From the NCBI RefSeq assembly GCF_013256625.1, contig NZ_CP053908.1, positions 3,472,001-3,536,000 on the forward strand: DNA of 64,000 nucleotides, in the 5' to 3' direction. The DNA comes from Hymenobacter sp. BRD128. Lineage in GTDB: Bacteria > Bacteroidota > Bacteroidia > Cytophagales > Hymenobacteraceae. Shown in pieces: positions 42,840 to 51,285 of this stretch (positions are counted from its first letter, which is position 1; each line of letters opens with the position of its first letter). A program made the translations under genes and the position numbers. Under the pieces are notes generated by a model, which did no database searches, had not been told where the DNA came from, and saw only the letters and a list, made by a program, of their open reading frames with translations.

Positions 42840-44042
42840 ATGCCCGCTACCGTCGTTCTCAAGCCCGGAAAAGACCAATCGCCCCGCCGCCGCCACCCCT
42901 GGGTTTTTTCGGGTGCCATTGCCAGGCTCCAGGGCGAGGCCAGGGAAGGCGACGCCGTGGAGGTAGTAGCCGCCAGCGGCGAGCGCCTGGGCACCGGCCA
43001 TTTTTCGCCGGGCGGCTCCATCGCGGTGCGCTTATTCGATTTTGGCCCCGAAGCCCAGCTGCCCAGCCCCGAGTTTTGGGAGCTGCGCCTGCGCAATGCC
43101 TACCAGCTGCGCCAGCGCCTGGGGCTAGCCGCCGCGGGCGGCACTACTGATGTATACCGCCTCACCCACGGCGAGGGCGACGGGCTGCCGGGCCTCATCA
43201 TCGACGTGTACGGCGATACGGCCGTTGTGCAGGCGCACAGCCCGGGCATGTACCTGGCCCGCCACGATATTGCCGCCGCCTTGCAGCGCGTGCTGGGCGA
43301 GCGCCTGCGCGCCGTGTATGATAAGAGCGCCGAAACCGTGCCCGCCCAGGCCGCGCCCGATGCCCAGAACAACTACCTTTTCGGCGAGAGCAGCGGCCAC
43401 GAGCACCTCGTGACCGAAAACGGCCACCAGTTTGCCGTGGATTGGGAAACCGGCCAGAAAACCGGCTTCTTTATCGACCAGCGCGACAACCGCGAGCTGC
43501 TGGCCCGCTACGCGCCCGGCCGCCGCGTGCTCAACACGTTTTGCTACACCGGCGGCTTCTCGGTGTATGCGCTGCAAGCCGGGGCTAGCCTCGTGCACTC
43601 GGTCGATGCCAGCAAAAAAGCCATCGAGCTCACCGACCGCAACGCCCAGCTCAGCGGCCACCAGGACCGCCACGCGGCCTACGCCCAGGACGTGCAGCAC
43701 TTCTTCAAAAACCCGGTGAGCGAGGAGCCCTACGACCTCATCATCCTCGACCCGCCGGCCTACGCCAAGCACCTCTCGGCCCGCCACAATGCCCTGATGG
43801 GCTACAAGCGCCTCAACCTGGCCGGCCTGCGCCACCTGGCGCCGGGCGGGTTGCTCTTCACTTTTTCGTGCTCGCAAGTAGTTAGCCCCGAGCTGTTTGA
43901 AGGCGCGGTGCTGGCCGCCGCTATCGAGGCTGGCCGGCCAGCGCGCATCCTGCACCGCCTCACCCAGCCCGCCGACCATCCGGTAAGCCTCTTTCACCCC
44001 GAAGGCGCGTATCTGAAGGGCTTGGTGCTGGCCGTGGAGTAA
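42840..44042 (+). CDS. 23S rRNA (cytosine-5)-methyltransferase, RlmI/RlmK type
   Basis: About 400 aa: N-terminal PUA-like domain (VVLKPGKDQSPRRRHPWVFS), a central region, and a Rossmann methyltransferase with motif I NTFCYTGGFSVYALQAG, HSVDASKKAIEL and the catalytic loop LIILDPPAYAK. A Cys in TFSCSQVV completes the m5C-type catalytic set. ATG 42840 is chosen because the PUA domain begins here; an ATG at 42783 adds a non-homologous leader. Acts on 23S rRNA in relatives. Confidence 0.92.
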   Translation: MPATVVLKPGKDQSPRRRHPWVFSGAIARLQGEAREGDAVEVVAASGERLGTGHFSPGGSIAVRLFDFGPEAQLPSPEFWELRLRNAYQLRQRLGLAAAGGTTDVYRLTHGEGDGLPGLIIDVYGDTAVVQAHSPGMYLARHDIAAALQRVLGERLRAVYDKSAETVPAQAAPDAQNNYLFGESSGHEHLVTENGHQFAVDWETGQKTGFFIDQRDNRELLARYAPGRRVLNTFCYTGGFSVYALQAGASLVHSVDASKKAIELTDRNAQLSGHQDRHAAYAQDVQHFFKNPVSEEPYDLIILDPPAYAKHLSARHNALMGYKRLNLAGLRHLAPGGLLFTFSCSQVVSPELFEGAVLAAAIEAGRPARILHRLTQPADHPVSLFHPEGAYLKGLVLAVE

Positions 44043-44117
44043 AACAAAGCTTCGTAATTACGCCGCGTTAAAAGCACAGATTTTACCAAGCCTGGCCAAA
44101 CTTCTACCCTAGCCGCA

Positions 44118-45629
44118 TTGGTTAGCAACTTAGTGTTTACGAAAAAGAAATCTTCGCCCTCGCGCCAGCCCGTGGCCATTATCGGCGCGGGCGTGGCCGG
44201 GCTGGCCGCTGCCGCGCGGCTGGCGGTGGCCGGGCACCCGGTCACGGTATTCGAGGCTAGCGGCTCGTTTGGGGGTAAGATGCACCAGTTTGCGCTGCCC
44301 GGCGGCTACCGCTTCGATGCGGGCCCGTCGCTGTTTACGCTGCCGCAGCTGGTAGACGATATTTTTCGGCTCGCCCACCGCGACCCGGCCGACTACTTCC
44401 GCTACGGGCGGCTCGACCCGATTACCAACTACTTTTTTGCCGATGGCACCCGGCTCACGGCCTGGGCCGAGGCTAGCCGGTTTGCGGCTGAGGTCGAAGC
44501 CAAGCTGGGCGTGCCGGCCGCGCAGGTTACGCAGTTTCTGGCGCGCAGCGGGCGGGCCTACGAGGCTACGGCCGGTACTTTCCTGCACAAGTCGCTGCAC
44601 AAAGTGCGTACCTACCTCAGCGCCGAAACGCTGAGGGCGGTGGCCGCCCTGCCCTCGCTCGGCCTCACCGGCACCATGCACGCGCGCCACGAGTCAGCCT
44701 TTGGCCAGGATGCGCGTCTGGTCCAGCTCTTTGACCGCTACGCTACTTACAACGGCTCCGACCCTTACCAAGCGCCGGCCACGCTGTCGCTTATTCCGCA
44801 CCTGGAGCACGGTATTGGGGCGTTTTACCCGGAAGGCGGCATCTACGCCATTGCCAGCAGCCTGCACCGGCTAGCCGAGGAGTTTGGAGTGAAGTTTCGC
44901 TTCAATGAGCCGGTGCGCGAGATTCTGACGGCCGCCGACCTCGTTACGGGCCTGCGCACCGACCTCGACATCTACGATTTTGGCGTGGTGGTGAGCAACA
45001 TGGATGTGGTGCCCACCTACCGCCACCTGCTACCAAGCCAGCCGGCGCCCGAGCGCACCCTGGGGCAGCCCCGCTCGTCGTCGGCGCTCATTTTCTACTG
45101 GGGTATCGCCCGCGAATTTTCCGACCTCGACCTGCACAACATCTTCTTTTCCAAAGACTACAAGGCCGAGTTTGACGCCATATTTCAGCAGAAAACCGTG
45201 GCCGACGACGTGACGGTGTACGTCAACATCACGAGTAAAAAAACGCCCACCGACGCCCCGCCCGGCCACGAAAACTGGTTTGTGATGGTGAACGTGCCCC
45301 ACGACCAGGGCCAGGACTGGGCCGCCCTTACCCAAAAAACCCGCCGCGTGGTGCTAGCCAAGCTCGGCCAGGCGCTGGGCACTGACATTGAGCCGCTTAT
45401 CCGGGCCGAGAAGGCCTGGACGCCGCCCGGCATCGCGGCCGACACGTCGTCGTTTGGCGGCGCGCTCTACGGCAGTTCGAGCAATAATGCGCTAGCCGCG
45501 TTTTTAAGGCATCCCAATTTTTCGGGCCGGCTGGCCGGGCTGTACTTTTGCGGCGGCTCGGTGCATCCGGGCGGCGGCATCCCGCTGTGCTTACTTTCGG
45601 CCAAAATTGTGGCCGAACTCATTGATTAG
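44118..45629 (+). CDS. crtD: Carotenoid desaturase (CrtD/CrtI family)
   Basis: 503-aa FAD enzyme. Seen: the N-terminal dinucleotide-binding motif VAIIGAGVAGLAAAARLA, the following FEASGSFGGKMHQF, the region GYRFDAGPSLFTLP typical of phytoene desaturase relatives, and the C-terminal FAD motif LYFCGGSVHPGGGIPLCLLS. The next gene is cruF, a pairing usual for 1-hydroxycarotenoid 3,4-desaturase (CrtD), so I favour CrtD over phytoene desaturase CrtI; sequence alone does not separate them safely. Start codon TTG 44118. Confidence 0.85.
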   Translation: MVSNLVFTKKKSSPSRQPVAIIGAGVAGLAAAARLAVAGHPVTVFEASGSFGGKMHQFALPGGYRFDAGPSLFTLPQLVDDIFRLAHRDPADYFRYGRLDPITNYFFADGTRLTAWAEASRFAAEVEAKLGVPAAQVTQFLARSGRAYEATAGTFLHKSLHKVRTYLSAETLRAVAALPSLGLTGTMHARHESAFGQDARLVQLFDRYATYNGSDPYQAPATLSLIPHLEHGIGAFYPEGGIYAIASSLHRLAEEFGVKFRFNEPVREILTAADLVTGLRTDLDIYDFGVVVSNMDVVPTYRHLLPSQPAPERTLGQPRSSSALIFYWGIAREFSDLDLHNIFFSKDYKAEFDAIFQQKTVADDVTVYVNITSKKTPTDAPPGHENWFVMVNVPHDQGQDWAALTQKTRRVVLAKLGQALGTDIEPLIRAEKAWTPPGIAADTSSFGGALYGSSSNNALAAFLRHPNFSGRLAGLYFCGGSVHPGGGIPLCLLSAKIVAELID

Positions 45630-45727
45630 TTATAAGTTAAAAGTTATGGATTATGAGTTGCCTTTATTAGTTGCGGCCAGCTAGCCTGTTTCGCCAACTC
45701 ATAATTCATAACTTCTAACTCATAACT
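45628..45727. repeat. AT-rich inverted repeat, 33-bp arms, between crtD and cruF
   Basis: Arms 45628-45660 and 45695-45727 are complementary with about three mismatches and consist of repeated AGTTATGAGTTA-like words. The tract is AT-rich in a GC-rich region. It begins at the crtD stop codon and may end its transcript. Confidence 0.75.
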
Positions 45728-45736
45728 CCTCTTTGC

Positions 45737-46402
45737 ATGGAGTTTTCAAACTTACCCGCCCCGGCGGCATCTACTAGCCGGGTGCGACTGGCGCAGGGGC
45801 TAGTGCTGCTGTTTCATCTGACGGGCTTCGTGGGGCTGGCGTTTAGCCAGGATAAAACCTTTTATCTGAAATACACGCCCCTTACGCTGCTGCTGACGGC
45901 AGGGCTGCTGGCTATTTTTCAGCCGGGGCGCAATCTGTCGTTCTGGCTTTTTGCAGTGCAAGTATTTTTGCTCGGCATGGTGGCCGAGGTGGTGGGCACC
46001 AATACGGGCCTGCTGTTTGGGCACTATGCCTACGGCGCCACGCTGGGGCCGCAATACATGGGGGCGCCCTGGCTTATTGGACTCAACTGGGTTGTAGTGA
46101 CGTACTTGGCGGGCACGCTGGCGGCTTATCTACCGGCTTCCTTCGCGGTGCGCGTAATTGTGGGCGCCGCGCTGATGGTGGGCTTCGACTTGTGCCTGGA
46201 GCCGATAGCCGGCCGGTTCGACTTCTGGCACTGGACGGGCGGGATTATTCCGCTGCGCAACTTCCGCGACTGGTTTTTGCTGGCGCTGTTCCTGCAACTG
46301 CTCTTCGTGCGCACGCCTTTTCCTAAGCGCAACCCGCTGGTGCCGCTGGTGTACCTGGTGCAGCTGCTGTTTTTTTTCGGCCTGAGCCTCCTCACCCCCT
46401 AG
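45737..46402 (+). CDS. cruF: Carotenoid biosynthesis protein CruF (carotenoid 1,2-hydratase family)
   Basis: 221-aa polytopic membrane protein with about seven helices. Typical of the CruF/DUF422 family: AEVVGTNTGLLFGHYAYG, a following PWLIGLNWVVVTY and FDLCLEPIAGRFDFWHW, whose His, Asp and Glu residues are the likely active site. CruF adds water to the psi end group of acyclic or monocyclic carotenoids. Together with CrtD it makes hydroxylated, further desaturated carotenoids, which fits a pink or red pigment. Confidence 0.88.
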   Translation: MEFSNLPAPAASTSRVRLAQGLVLLFHLTGFVGLAFSQDKTFYLKYTPLTLLLTAGLLAIFQPGRNLSFWLFAVQVFLLGMVAEVVGTNTGLLFGHYAYGATLGPQYMGAPWLIGLNWVVVTYLAGTLAAYLPASFAVRVIVGAALMVGFDLCLEPIAGRFDFWHWTGGIIPLRNFRDWFLLALFLQLLFVRTPFPKRNPLVPLVYLVQLLFFFGLSLLTP

Positions 46403-46507
46403 CCACGAAATCTTCTGCGCCAGCCGGTTGTTTCTACCCGTGGGGCGCTTGTGCTACCAGCCCGGGCCTAGCGGCTGCGCGCTGGCCAGGCTATTATTTT
46501 TTGGCAA

Positions 46508-46551
46508 CGCCCCGCCGCTAGCTCTGGTAGCTGGTTGGCGGGGCGCTTTTT
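46508..46551 (+). terminator. Intrinsic terminator abutting the esterase start codon
   Basis: CGCCCCGCC (46508-46516) and GGCGGGGCG (46537-46545) form a 9-bp GC stem, followed by C and five Ts that run directly into ATG 46552. Probably ends cruF transcription, but could also act as an attenuator for the esterase. Confidence 0.85.
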
Positions 46552-47136
46552 ATGAAACACATTCTCTTTTTTGGCGATAGCCTCACGGCGGGCTATGGCC
46601 TGCCGGCGGCCGACAGCTTTCCGGCCCGCATTCAGGAAAAGCTCGACGCGGCGGGCCTGCCCTACCGCGCCCACAACTACGGCGTGAGCGGCGAAACCAG
46701 CGCCGGCGGGCGCCAGCGCCTGGCTAGCGTGCTGGCCCGCCAGGCCCCCGACGTATTTGTGCTGGCGCTGGGCGCCAATGATGGCCTGCGCGGCATACCA
46801 GTGCGCGAAACGGTGGCCAACCTGCGCGCCATGCTGCACGAGGTGCGGCGGCAGTTTCCGGCCGCGCAATTGGTGCTGATGGGTCTCGACTTTCCCTTCG
46901 ACCTGGGGCCGCTGGGCCTGCCCGGCCTCAGCCGCTACGCCCAGGATTTCAGTGCCTTATTTCGCACCCTGGCCGAGGCCGAGGGCGTGGCCTTTGTGCC
47001 CTCGCTGCTGGCCGGCGTGCTCGGCCGCCCCGAGCTGAACCTGCCCGACCGCGTGCACCCCAACGCCGCCGGCCAGCGCCTGCTGGCGGCCAACGTGTGG
47101 GCCGTGCTGGCGCCGCTGCTGCACGTAGTGGCCTAG
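46552..47136 (+). CDS. GDSL-family arylesterase / lysophospholipase (TesA-like)
   Basis: 194-aa SGNH hydrolase. Block I FFGDSLTAGYG holds the nucleophile Ser; NYGVSGETSAGG gives the oxyanion Gly; LGANDGLRG the block III Asn; DRVHPNAAGQ the catalytic Asp and His. No signal peptide: the catalytic Ser is only about ten residues from the N-terminus, so Met 46552 must be the start despite the terminator stem immediately upstream and lack of a ribosome-binding site. Confidence 0.92.
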   Translation: MKHILFFGDSLTAGYGLPAADSFPARIQEKLDAAGLPYRAHNYGVSGETSAGGRQRLASVLARQAPDVFVLALGANDGLRGIPVRETVANLRAMLHEVRRQFPAAQLVLMGLDFPFDLGPLGLPGLSRYAQDFSALFRTLAEAEGVAFVPSLLAGVLGRPELNLPDRVHPNAAGQRLLAANVWAVLAPLLHVVA

Positions 47137-47319
47137 CCGGCTACGAGCAGCGCACCGGCCGTTGAGACCCTCGGAGTACATTTGCCAGGCTAGCCCCGCG
47201 CTAAGACCCAGCACGTTGGGCTAGTCGTTTTCGCCCTTGCCCGGGCGTGGCCCGAGGGCCCTTCACCTCTTGGCCGGGCCAGCAATGTTTCTCCCACCCT
47301 CTCGCACTTTGCGCTCGTT

Positions 47320-48861
47320 ATGAACAAGTTAGTGACCCTGCTGGGCAGCACCTTTCTGACTACGGTGGCCCTAGCCCAGACCACGCCCCCGCCGGCCACG
47401 CCGCAGTGGCGGCCGAGCTACCACTTCGCGCCCACTGCCCACTGGATGAATGACCCCAACGGCATGGTCTTCTACCAGGGTACCTACCACCTGTTTTTTC
47501 AATATTTCCCCGGCGGCATGGTGTGGGGGCCCATGCACTGGGGCCACGCCACCAGCCCCGATATGCTGCGCTGGCAGGAGCAGCCCATTGCGCTATTCCC
47601 GGATAGCCTGGGCTATATCTTCTCTGGCTCGGCGGTGGTTGACAGCAAGAATACCAGCGGCTTTGGCAAAAACGGGGTGGTGCCGCTGGTGGCCATTTTC
47701 ACCTACCATAACCCCAAGAAAGAGCAATCGGACCCCGCACACACCCAGAGCCAGGCCCTGGCCTACAGCCTCGACGCGGGTAAAACCTGGACCAAGTACG
47801 CGGGTAACCCGGTGGTGAAAAACCCCGGCATCGTGGACTTCCGCGACCCCAAAGTGAGCTGGAACGAGGTGGCCAACAAGTGGATAATGACGCTGGCCAC
47901 CAAGGACCGCATCACGTTCTTTTCCTCGCCCAACCTCAAGCAGTGGACCAAGGAAAGCGAGTTTGGCGCGAAGGTGGGCGCCCACGGCGGCGTGTGGGAG
48001 TGCCCCGACTTGTTTCCGCTCACGCTTAATGGTAAAACTCATTGGGTGCTGATTGTCAACATCAACCCCGGCGGGCCCAACGGCGGCTCGGCCACGCAGT
48101 ACTTCGTGGGTAGCTTCGACGGCCATACCTTCAAACCTCTGAACGACAAGACGAAGTGGGCCGACTTTGGGCCCGATGAGTACGCCGGCGTCACGTTTGC
48201 CAATACGGAGCCGCGCCGCCTGTTTCTGGGCTGGATGAGCAACTGGGAATACGCCAACCAGGTGCCCACCTCGCCCTGGCGCAGCGCCATGACCATTCCG
48301 CGCGAGCTGGGCTTGCGGCAGGAAGGCGGCGAAATCTACCTCACCTCGCAGCCCGCCCGCGAGCTGGCTAGGCTAGCCGCCGCGCCCACCACGCTCCAAA
48401 ACGTGGCCGTGAAAGCTCCCGTGGACCTGGCCCGCCTCAGCGTGCCCAGCGGCAACTACCGCCTCAACCTGAGCACGAGCCAGCTCGCCAGCTTCGAGCT
48501 GGTACTGAGCAACGCGGCCGGCGAGGAGCTAGTGCTGGGTTATGACAAGGCGAAGAACGAGTACTTCATCGACCGCCGCCGGGCCGGCAATACCAGCTTC
48601 AGCCCCAAGTTTGCAGGCCGCCACGTGGCCCCGCGCCTGGCCACGGCGGCCGGCGCCGACCTCACGCTGTTTTTCGACGCGGCCTCGGTCGAGCTCTTCG
48701 CCGACCACGGCCTGACGGCCATGACGGAGATATTTTTCCCGTCTAAGCCCCTGACCAACCTGCGCCTGCGCTCGGCCTCGGGCCTCACGTTTCAGCAGGT
48801 GAGCAGTGCCGCGCTGGCCCCCAAGGCAACTGGCAAGCCCCCAGTTGTGGGCCAGCGGTAA
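47320..48861 (+). CDS. Exported glycoside hydrolase family 32 (levanase/invertase)
   Basis: 513 aa with a signal peptide (cleavage near ALAQ). GH32 catalytic residues are visible: WMNDPNG (nucleophile Asp), FRDPKV (transition-state stabiliser Asp) and WECPDLFP (acid/base Glu). The five-bladed propeller is followed by the C-terminal beta sandwich from about residue 360. It hydrolyses beta-fructosides such as levan, inulin or sucrose. No SusCD-like transporter adjoins. The 183 bases upstream show no clear regulatory site. Confidence 0.95.
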   Translation: MNKLVTLLGSTFLTTVALAQTTPPPATPQWRPSYHFAPTAHWMNDPNGMVFYQGTYHLFFQYFPGGMVWGPMHWGHATSPDMLRWQEQPIALFPDSLGYIFSGSAVVDSKNTSGFGKNGVVPLVAIFTYHNPKKEQSDPAHTQSQALAYSLDAGKTWTKYAGNPVVKNPGIVDFRDPKVSWNEVANKWIMTLATKDRITFFSSPNLKQWTKESEFGAKVGAHGGVWECPDLFPLTLNGKTHWVLIVNINPGGPNGGSATQYFVGSFDGHTFKPLNDKTKWADFGPDEYAGVTFANTEPRRLFLGWMSNWEYANQVPTSPWRSAMTIPRELGLRQEGGEIYLTSQPARELARLAAAPTTLQNVAVKAPVDLARLSVPSGNYRLNLSTSQLASFELVLSNAAGEELVLGYDKAKNEYFIDRRRAGNTSFSPKFAGRHVAPRLATAAGADLTLFFDAASVELFADHGLTAMTEIFFPSKPLTNLRLRSASGLTFQQVSSAALAPKATGKPPVVGQR

Positions 48862-48890
48862 GCTGATAGTTTGGGTATTTATCAGCTGCT

Positions 48891-50219
48891 TCACGCGCCA
48901 CAGACTGGGGGCGTCTGGTATTGCTTTGTCAGGATTGAGCTTAGGAAAGATTCCGGCCGGGCGGCCGCGGCAGCTGCCGCGCAGCTCCGGGGTGGGCCGG
49001 CTAGGCTGGCTGCTACCGGCAGGCAGTGCATCCGCCGCTGAATAACCAAGGCCGAAAGGACCGTCAGCCCCCCAATGGCCGCCAGCGGCGCCCCTAGCCC
49101 CAAGGCATCGGCCAGCACGCCGGTGAGCAGCGCGCCGATGGCGTAGCCCGCGTCGCGCCAGAAGCGGAAAATACCCACGCTGTGCGCCCGCTGCGCCAGC
49201 GGCGCATACTCGGCCACCGCCGCCAGAAACGTGGGATACACCAGCGCCGTGCCCGCGCCCAGCAGCGCCGCCAGCAGCAAAAACGCGGGGTACGACGAGG
49301 CAAAAAGCATGGCCAGCAGCGCCGCGCCTTGCAGCAGCATCCCCCAGAAGAGCAGGTCTTTCTTGCAGAACTGGTCGGCTAGCGGGCCAGTGAGCAACTG
49401 GCCCAGGCCCCACACGGCCGGGTACACCGCCGCCACGGTGCCAACCTGGGTCAGGGTAAAGCCTTTGCTGGCCAGCAGCAGCGGCAGCAGGCCCCACACC
49501 ATGCCGTCGTTGAGGTTATTCACCAGCCCGGCCTGCGTGACGGAGCCCAGGTTGGGGTGCCGCCACGTCACGTCCCAAAACGAAAGGCGCGAGCCGGCCG
49601 GGCCGGCGGGTGCCTGCGCGGCCTCCAGGGCCACGTGGGCGCGGGTATCGCGCACCAGCAGGCTAGCCAGCAGCCCTAGCCCGGCCAGTATCAGGCCGAG
49701 ATAAAAGGGATAAGGCCGCAGCCCGTAGTGGGTGGCTAGCCAGCCCGAAGCGAAAGCCGTGGCCGCCACCGCCAGGTAGCCGGCCGACTCATTCAGGCCC
49801 ATTGCCAGGCCGCGCTGCCGGGGGCCGACGAGGTCGATTTTCATCACCACCGTGCTCGACCAGGCCAGCCCTTGGTTGAGGCCCAGCAGCACGTTGGCCA
49901 CCAGCACCCAGCCCCAGCTCGGGGCCCAGAGCAGCAGCAGCGGCACGGGCAGGCCACACAGCCAGCCTAGTAGCAGCAAGTTGCGGCGGCCCAATCGGTT
50001 GGCCCAGGCGCCGGCGTAGTAGTTGGCCGCGGCCTTGGTGAGGCCAAACACCACAATGAAGGAGAGAATGGCCGAGCGCGCCACCAGGTGAAACTCCTGC
50101 TCGGCCAGCCGGGGCAAAATGGTGCGCTCGAGGCCCACCATACCACCCACGAAGGCATTGACGAGCAGCAGCAGGGTAAACTGCGGCCAGTTTTCGCGCA
50201 GGCCAAGTCGAGGCGTCAT
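48891..50219 (-). CDS. MFS transporter
   Basis: 442-aa carrier with 12 predicted helices. Motif A-like loop ANRLGRRNLLLLGWL in the first half and its repeat GPLADQFCKKDLLF in the second half. The C-terminal 40 residues are low complexity. It follows the sulfur genes on the minus strand with a 50-base gap and may belong to that operon; it could also be independent. Substrate unknown. Confidence 0.88.
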   Translation of the reverse strand: MTPRLGLRENWPQFTLLLLVNAFVGGMVGLERTILPRLAEQEFHLVARSAILSFIVVFGLTKAAANYYAGAWANRLGRRNLLLLGWLCGLPVPLLLLWAPSWGWVLVANVLLGLNQGLAWSSTVVMKIDLVGPRQRGLAMGLNESAGYLAVAATAFASGWLATHYGLRPYPFYLGLILAGLGLLASLLVRDTRAHVALEAAQAPAGPAGSRLSFWDVTWRHPNLGSVTQAGLVNNLNDGMVWGLLPLLLASKGFTLTQVGTVAAVYPAVWGLGQLLTGPLADQFCKKDLLFWGMLLQGAALLAMLFASSYPAFLLLAALLGAGTALVYPTFLAAVAEYAPLAQRAHSVGIFRFWRDAGYAIGALLTGVLADALGLGAPLAAIGGLTVLSALVIQRRMHCLPVAASLAGPPRSCAAAAAAARPESFLSSILTKQYQTPPVCGA

Positions 50220-50269
50220 AACCAGAATAGCAAAACGTTAGCGAGGGAAAGGCCGCTGGCTAGCCCGGT

Positions 50270-50680
50270 TTAGAGCGGCAGCTTATCGCGCAGGGCGCTG
50301 TAGGTCCAGGTGCCGGCCAGGGCGGCGAGTAACAGGATGGCCGCCGCCCCGATGCCGCTGCCCAGCTGCGCGAACATCGGGCCGGGGCAGGCGCCGGTGA
50401 GCGCCCAGCCCAGGCCAAAAAGGAAGCCGCCAATCCAGGTGCCGTGGGTGTACTGCTTATCAGCCAGCACAATAGGCTCGCCGCTGAGCGTGCGCAGGTG
50501 CAGCCGCTTGATGAGCTGAATGGAAACCAGCCCGACCGCAATGGCCGACCCAATGACGCCGTACATGTGAAAGGCCTGAAAGCGGAACATCTCCTGAATC
50601 CGAAACCAGCTCACGACTTCGCTCTTGGTGAGGATGATGCCGAATAAGGTGCCTAGCACCAGGTAGTTGAGGTTTTTCAT
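50270..50680 (-). CDS. YeeE/YedE-type membrane protein, short subunit (DUF6691)
   Basis: 136 aa with four hydrophobic helices. Carries FGLGWALTGACPGPMFAQLG, the Cys-Pro-Gly motif of the YeeE/YedE sulfur transporter family. Together with the upstream 187-aa gene (15-base gap) it forms the split two-subunit version common in this phylum. Likely imports thiosulfate or a related sulfur species. Confidence 0.9.
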   Translation of the reverse strand: MKNLNYLVLGTLFGIILTKSEVVSWFRIQEMFRFQAFHMYGVIGSAIAVGLVSIQLIKRLHLRTLSGEPIVLADKQYTHGTWIGGFLFGLGWALTGACPGPMFAQLGSGIGAAAILLLAALAGTWTYSALRDKLPL

Positions 50681-50695
50681 GGTAGCAAAGCGGCC

Positions 50696-51259
50696 TTAGG
50701 AAAATAGTAGCGGGTATACCAGCCAGGTCATGACCAGGCCACCGGCGAAGAAGCCAATGACGGCCACCAGCGACACCCATTGCAGGTTAGACAGCCCCGA
50801 AATGGCGTGGCCCGAGGTGCAGCCGCCCGCGTAGCGCGTGCCAAAGCCCACCAGAAAACCCCCCAACACCAGAAACACCCAGCCCTTCCAGTTGGCCAGG
50901 TTGTCGAGCGCAAAAAGCTCGCGCGGCAGCAGGCCCGAGAAGTCGGTGAGGTGCAATTGCGTGCGCAGGTCGTGCACCGTGGCGGGCGAAATGCCGACCC
51001 TGGCCGGGTGCCCGAGCACCTGGTAGCCCAGGAAGCCGCCCAGCGCAATGCCGAGCACAAACCACAAGTTCCAGCTTTCGCGCCGCCAGTTATACGTCAG
51101 AAATGGAATGCCGGCGGGCACGCAGGCGGCGCACACATGGCGCAGCGAGCTACTGATACCCAGCGCTTTATTGCCAATGAGCAGCAGTGCCGGCACCGTG
51201 AGGCCGATGAGTGGGCCGGCCACGTACCAGGGCCAGGATTGTTGCAAAAAATCAGTCAT
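50696..51259 (-). CDS. YeeE/YedE-type membrane protein, long subunit
   Basis: 187 aa with about five helices. Contains the family motif TRYAGGCTSGHAISGL with the conserved Cys. Lies between the persulfide dioxygenase-rhodanese gene and the short YeeE subunit, all on the minus strand. Role inferred from the family: import of thiosulfate or sulfur compounds. Confidence 0.9.
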   Translation of the reverse strand: MTDFLQQSWPWYVAGPLIGLTVPALLLIGNKALGISSSLRHVCAACVPAGIPFLTYNWRRESWNLWFVLGIALGGFLGYQVLGHPARVGISPATVHDLRTQLHLTDFSGLLPRELFALDNLANWKGWVFLVLGGFLVGFGTRYAGGCTSGHAISGLSNLQWVSLVAVIGFFAGGLVMTWLVYPLLFS

Positions 51260-51285
51260 GCAGAAAAGTGGGTAAGCGACCGGGC

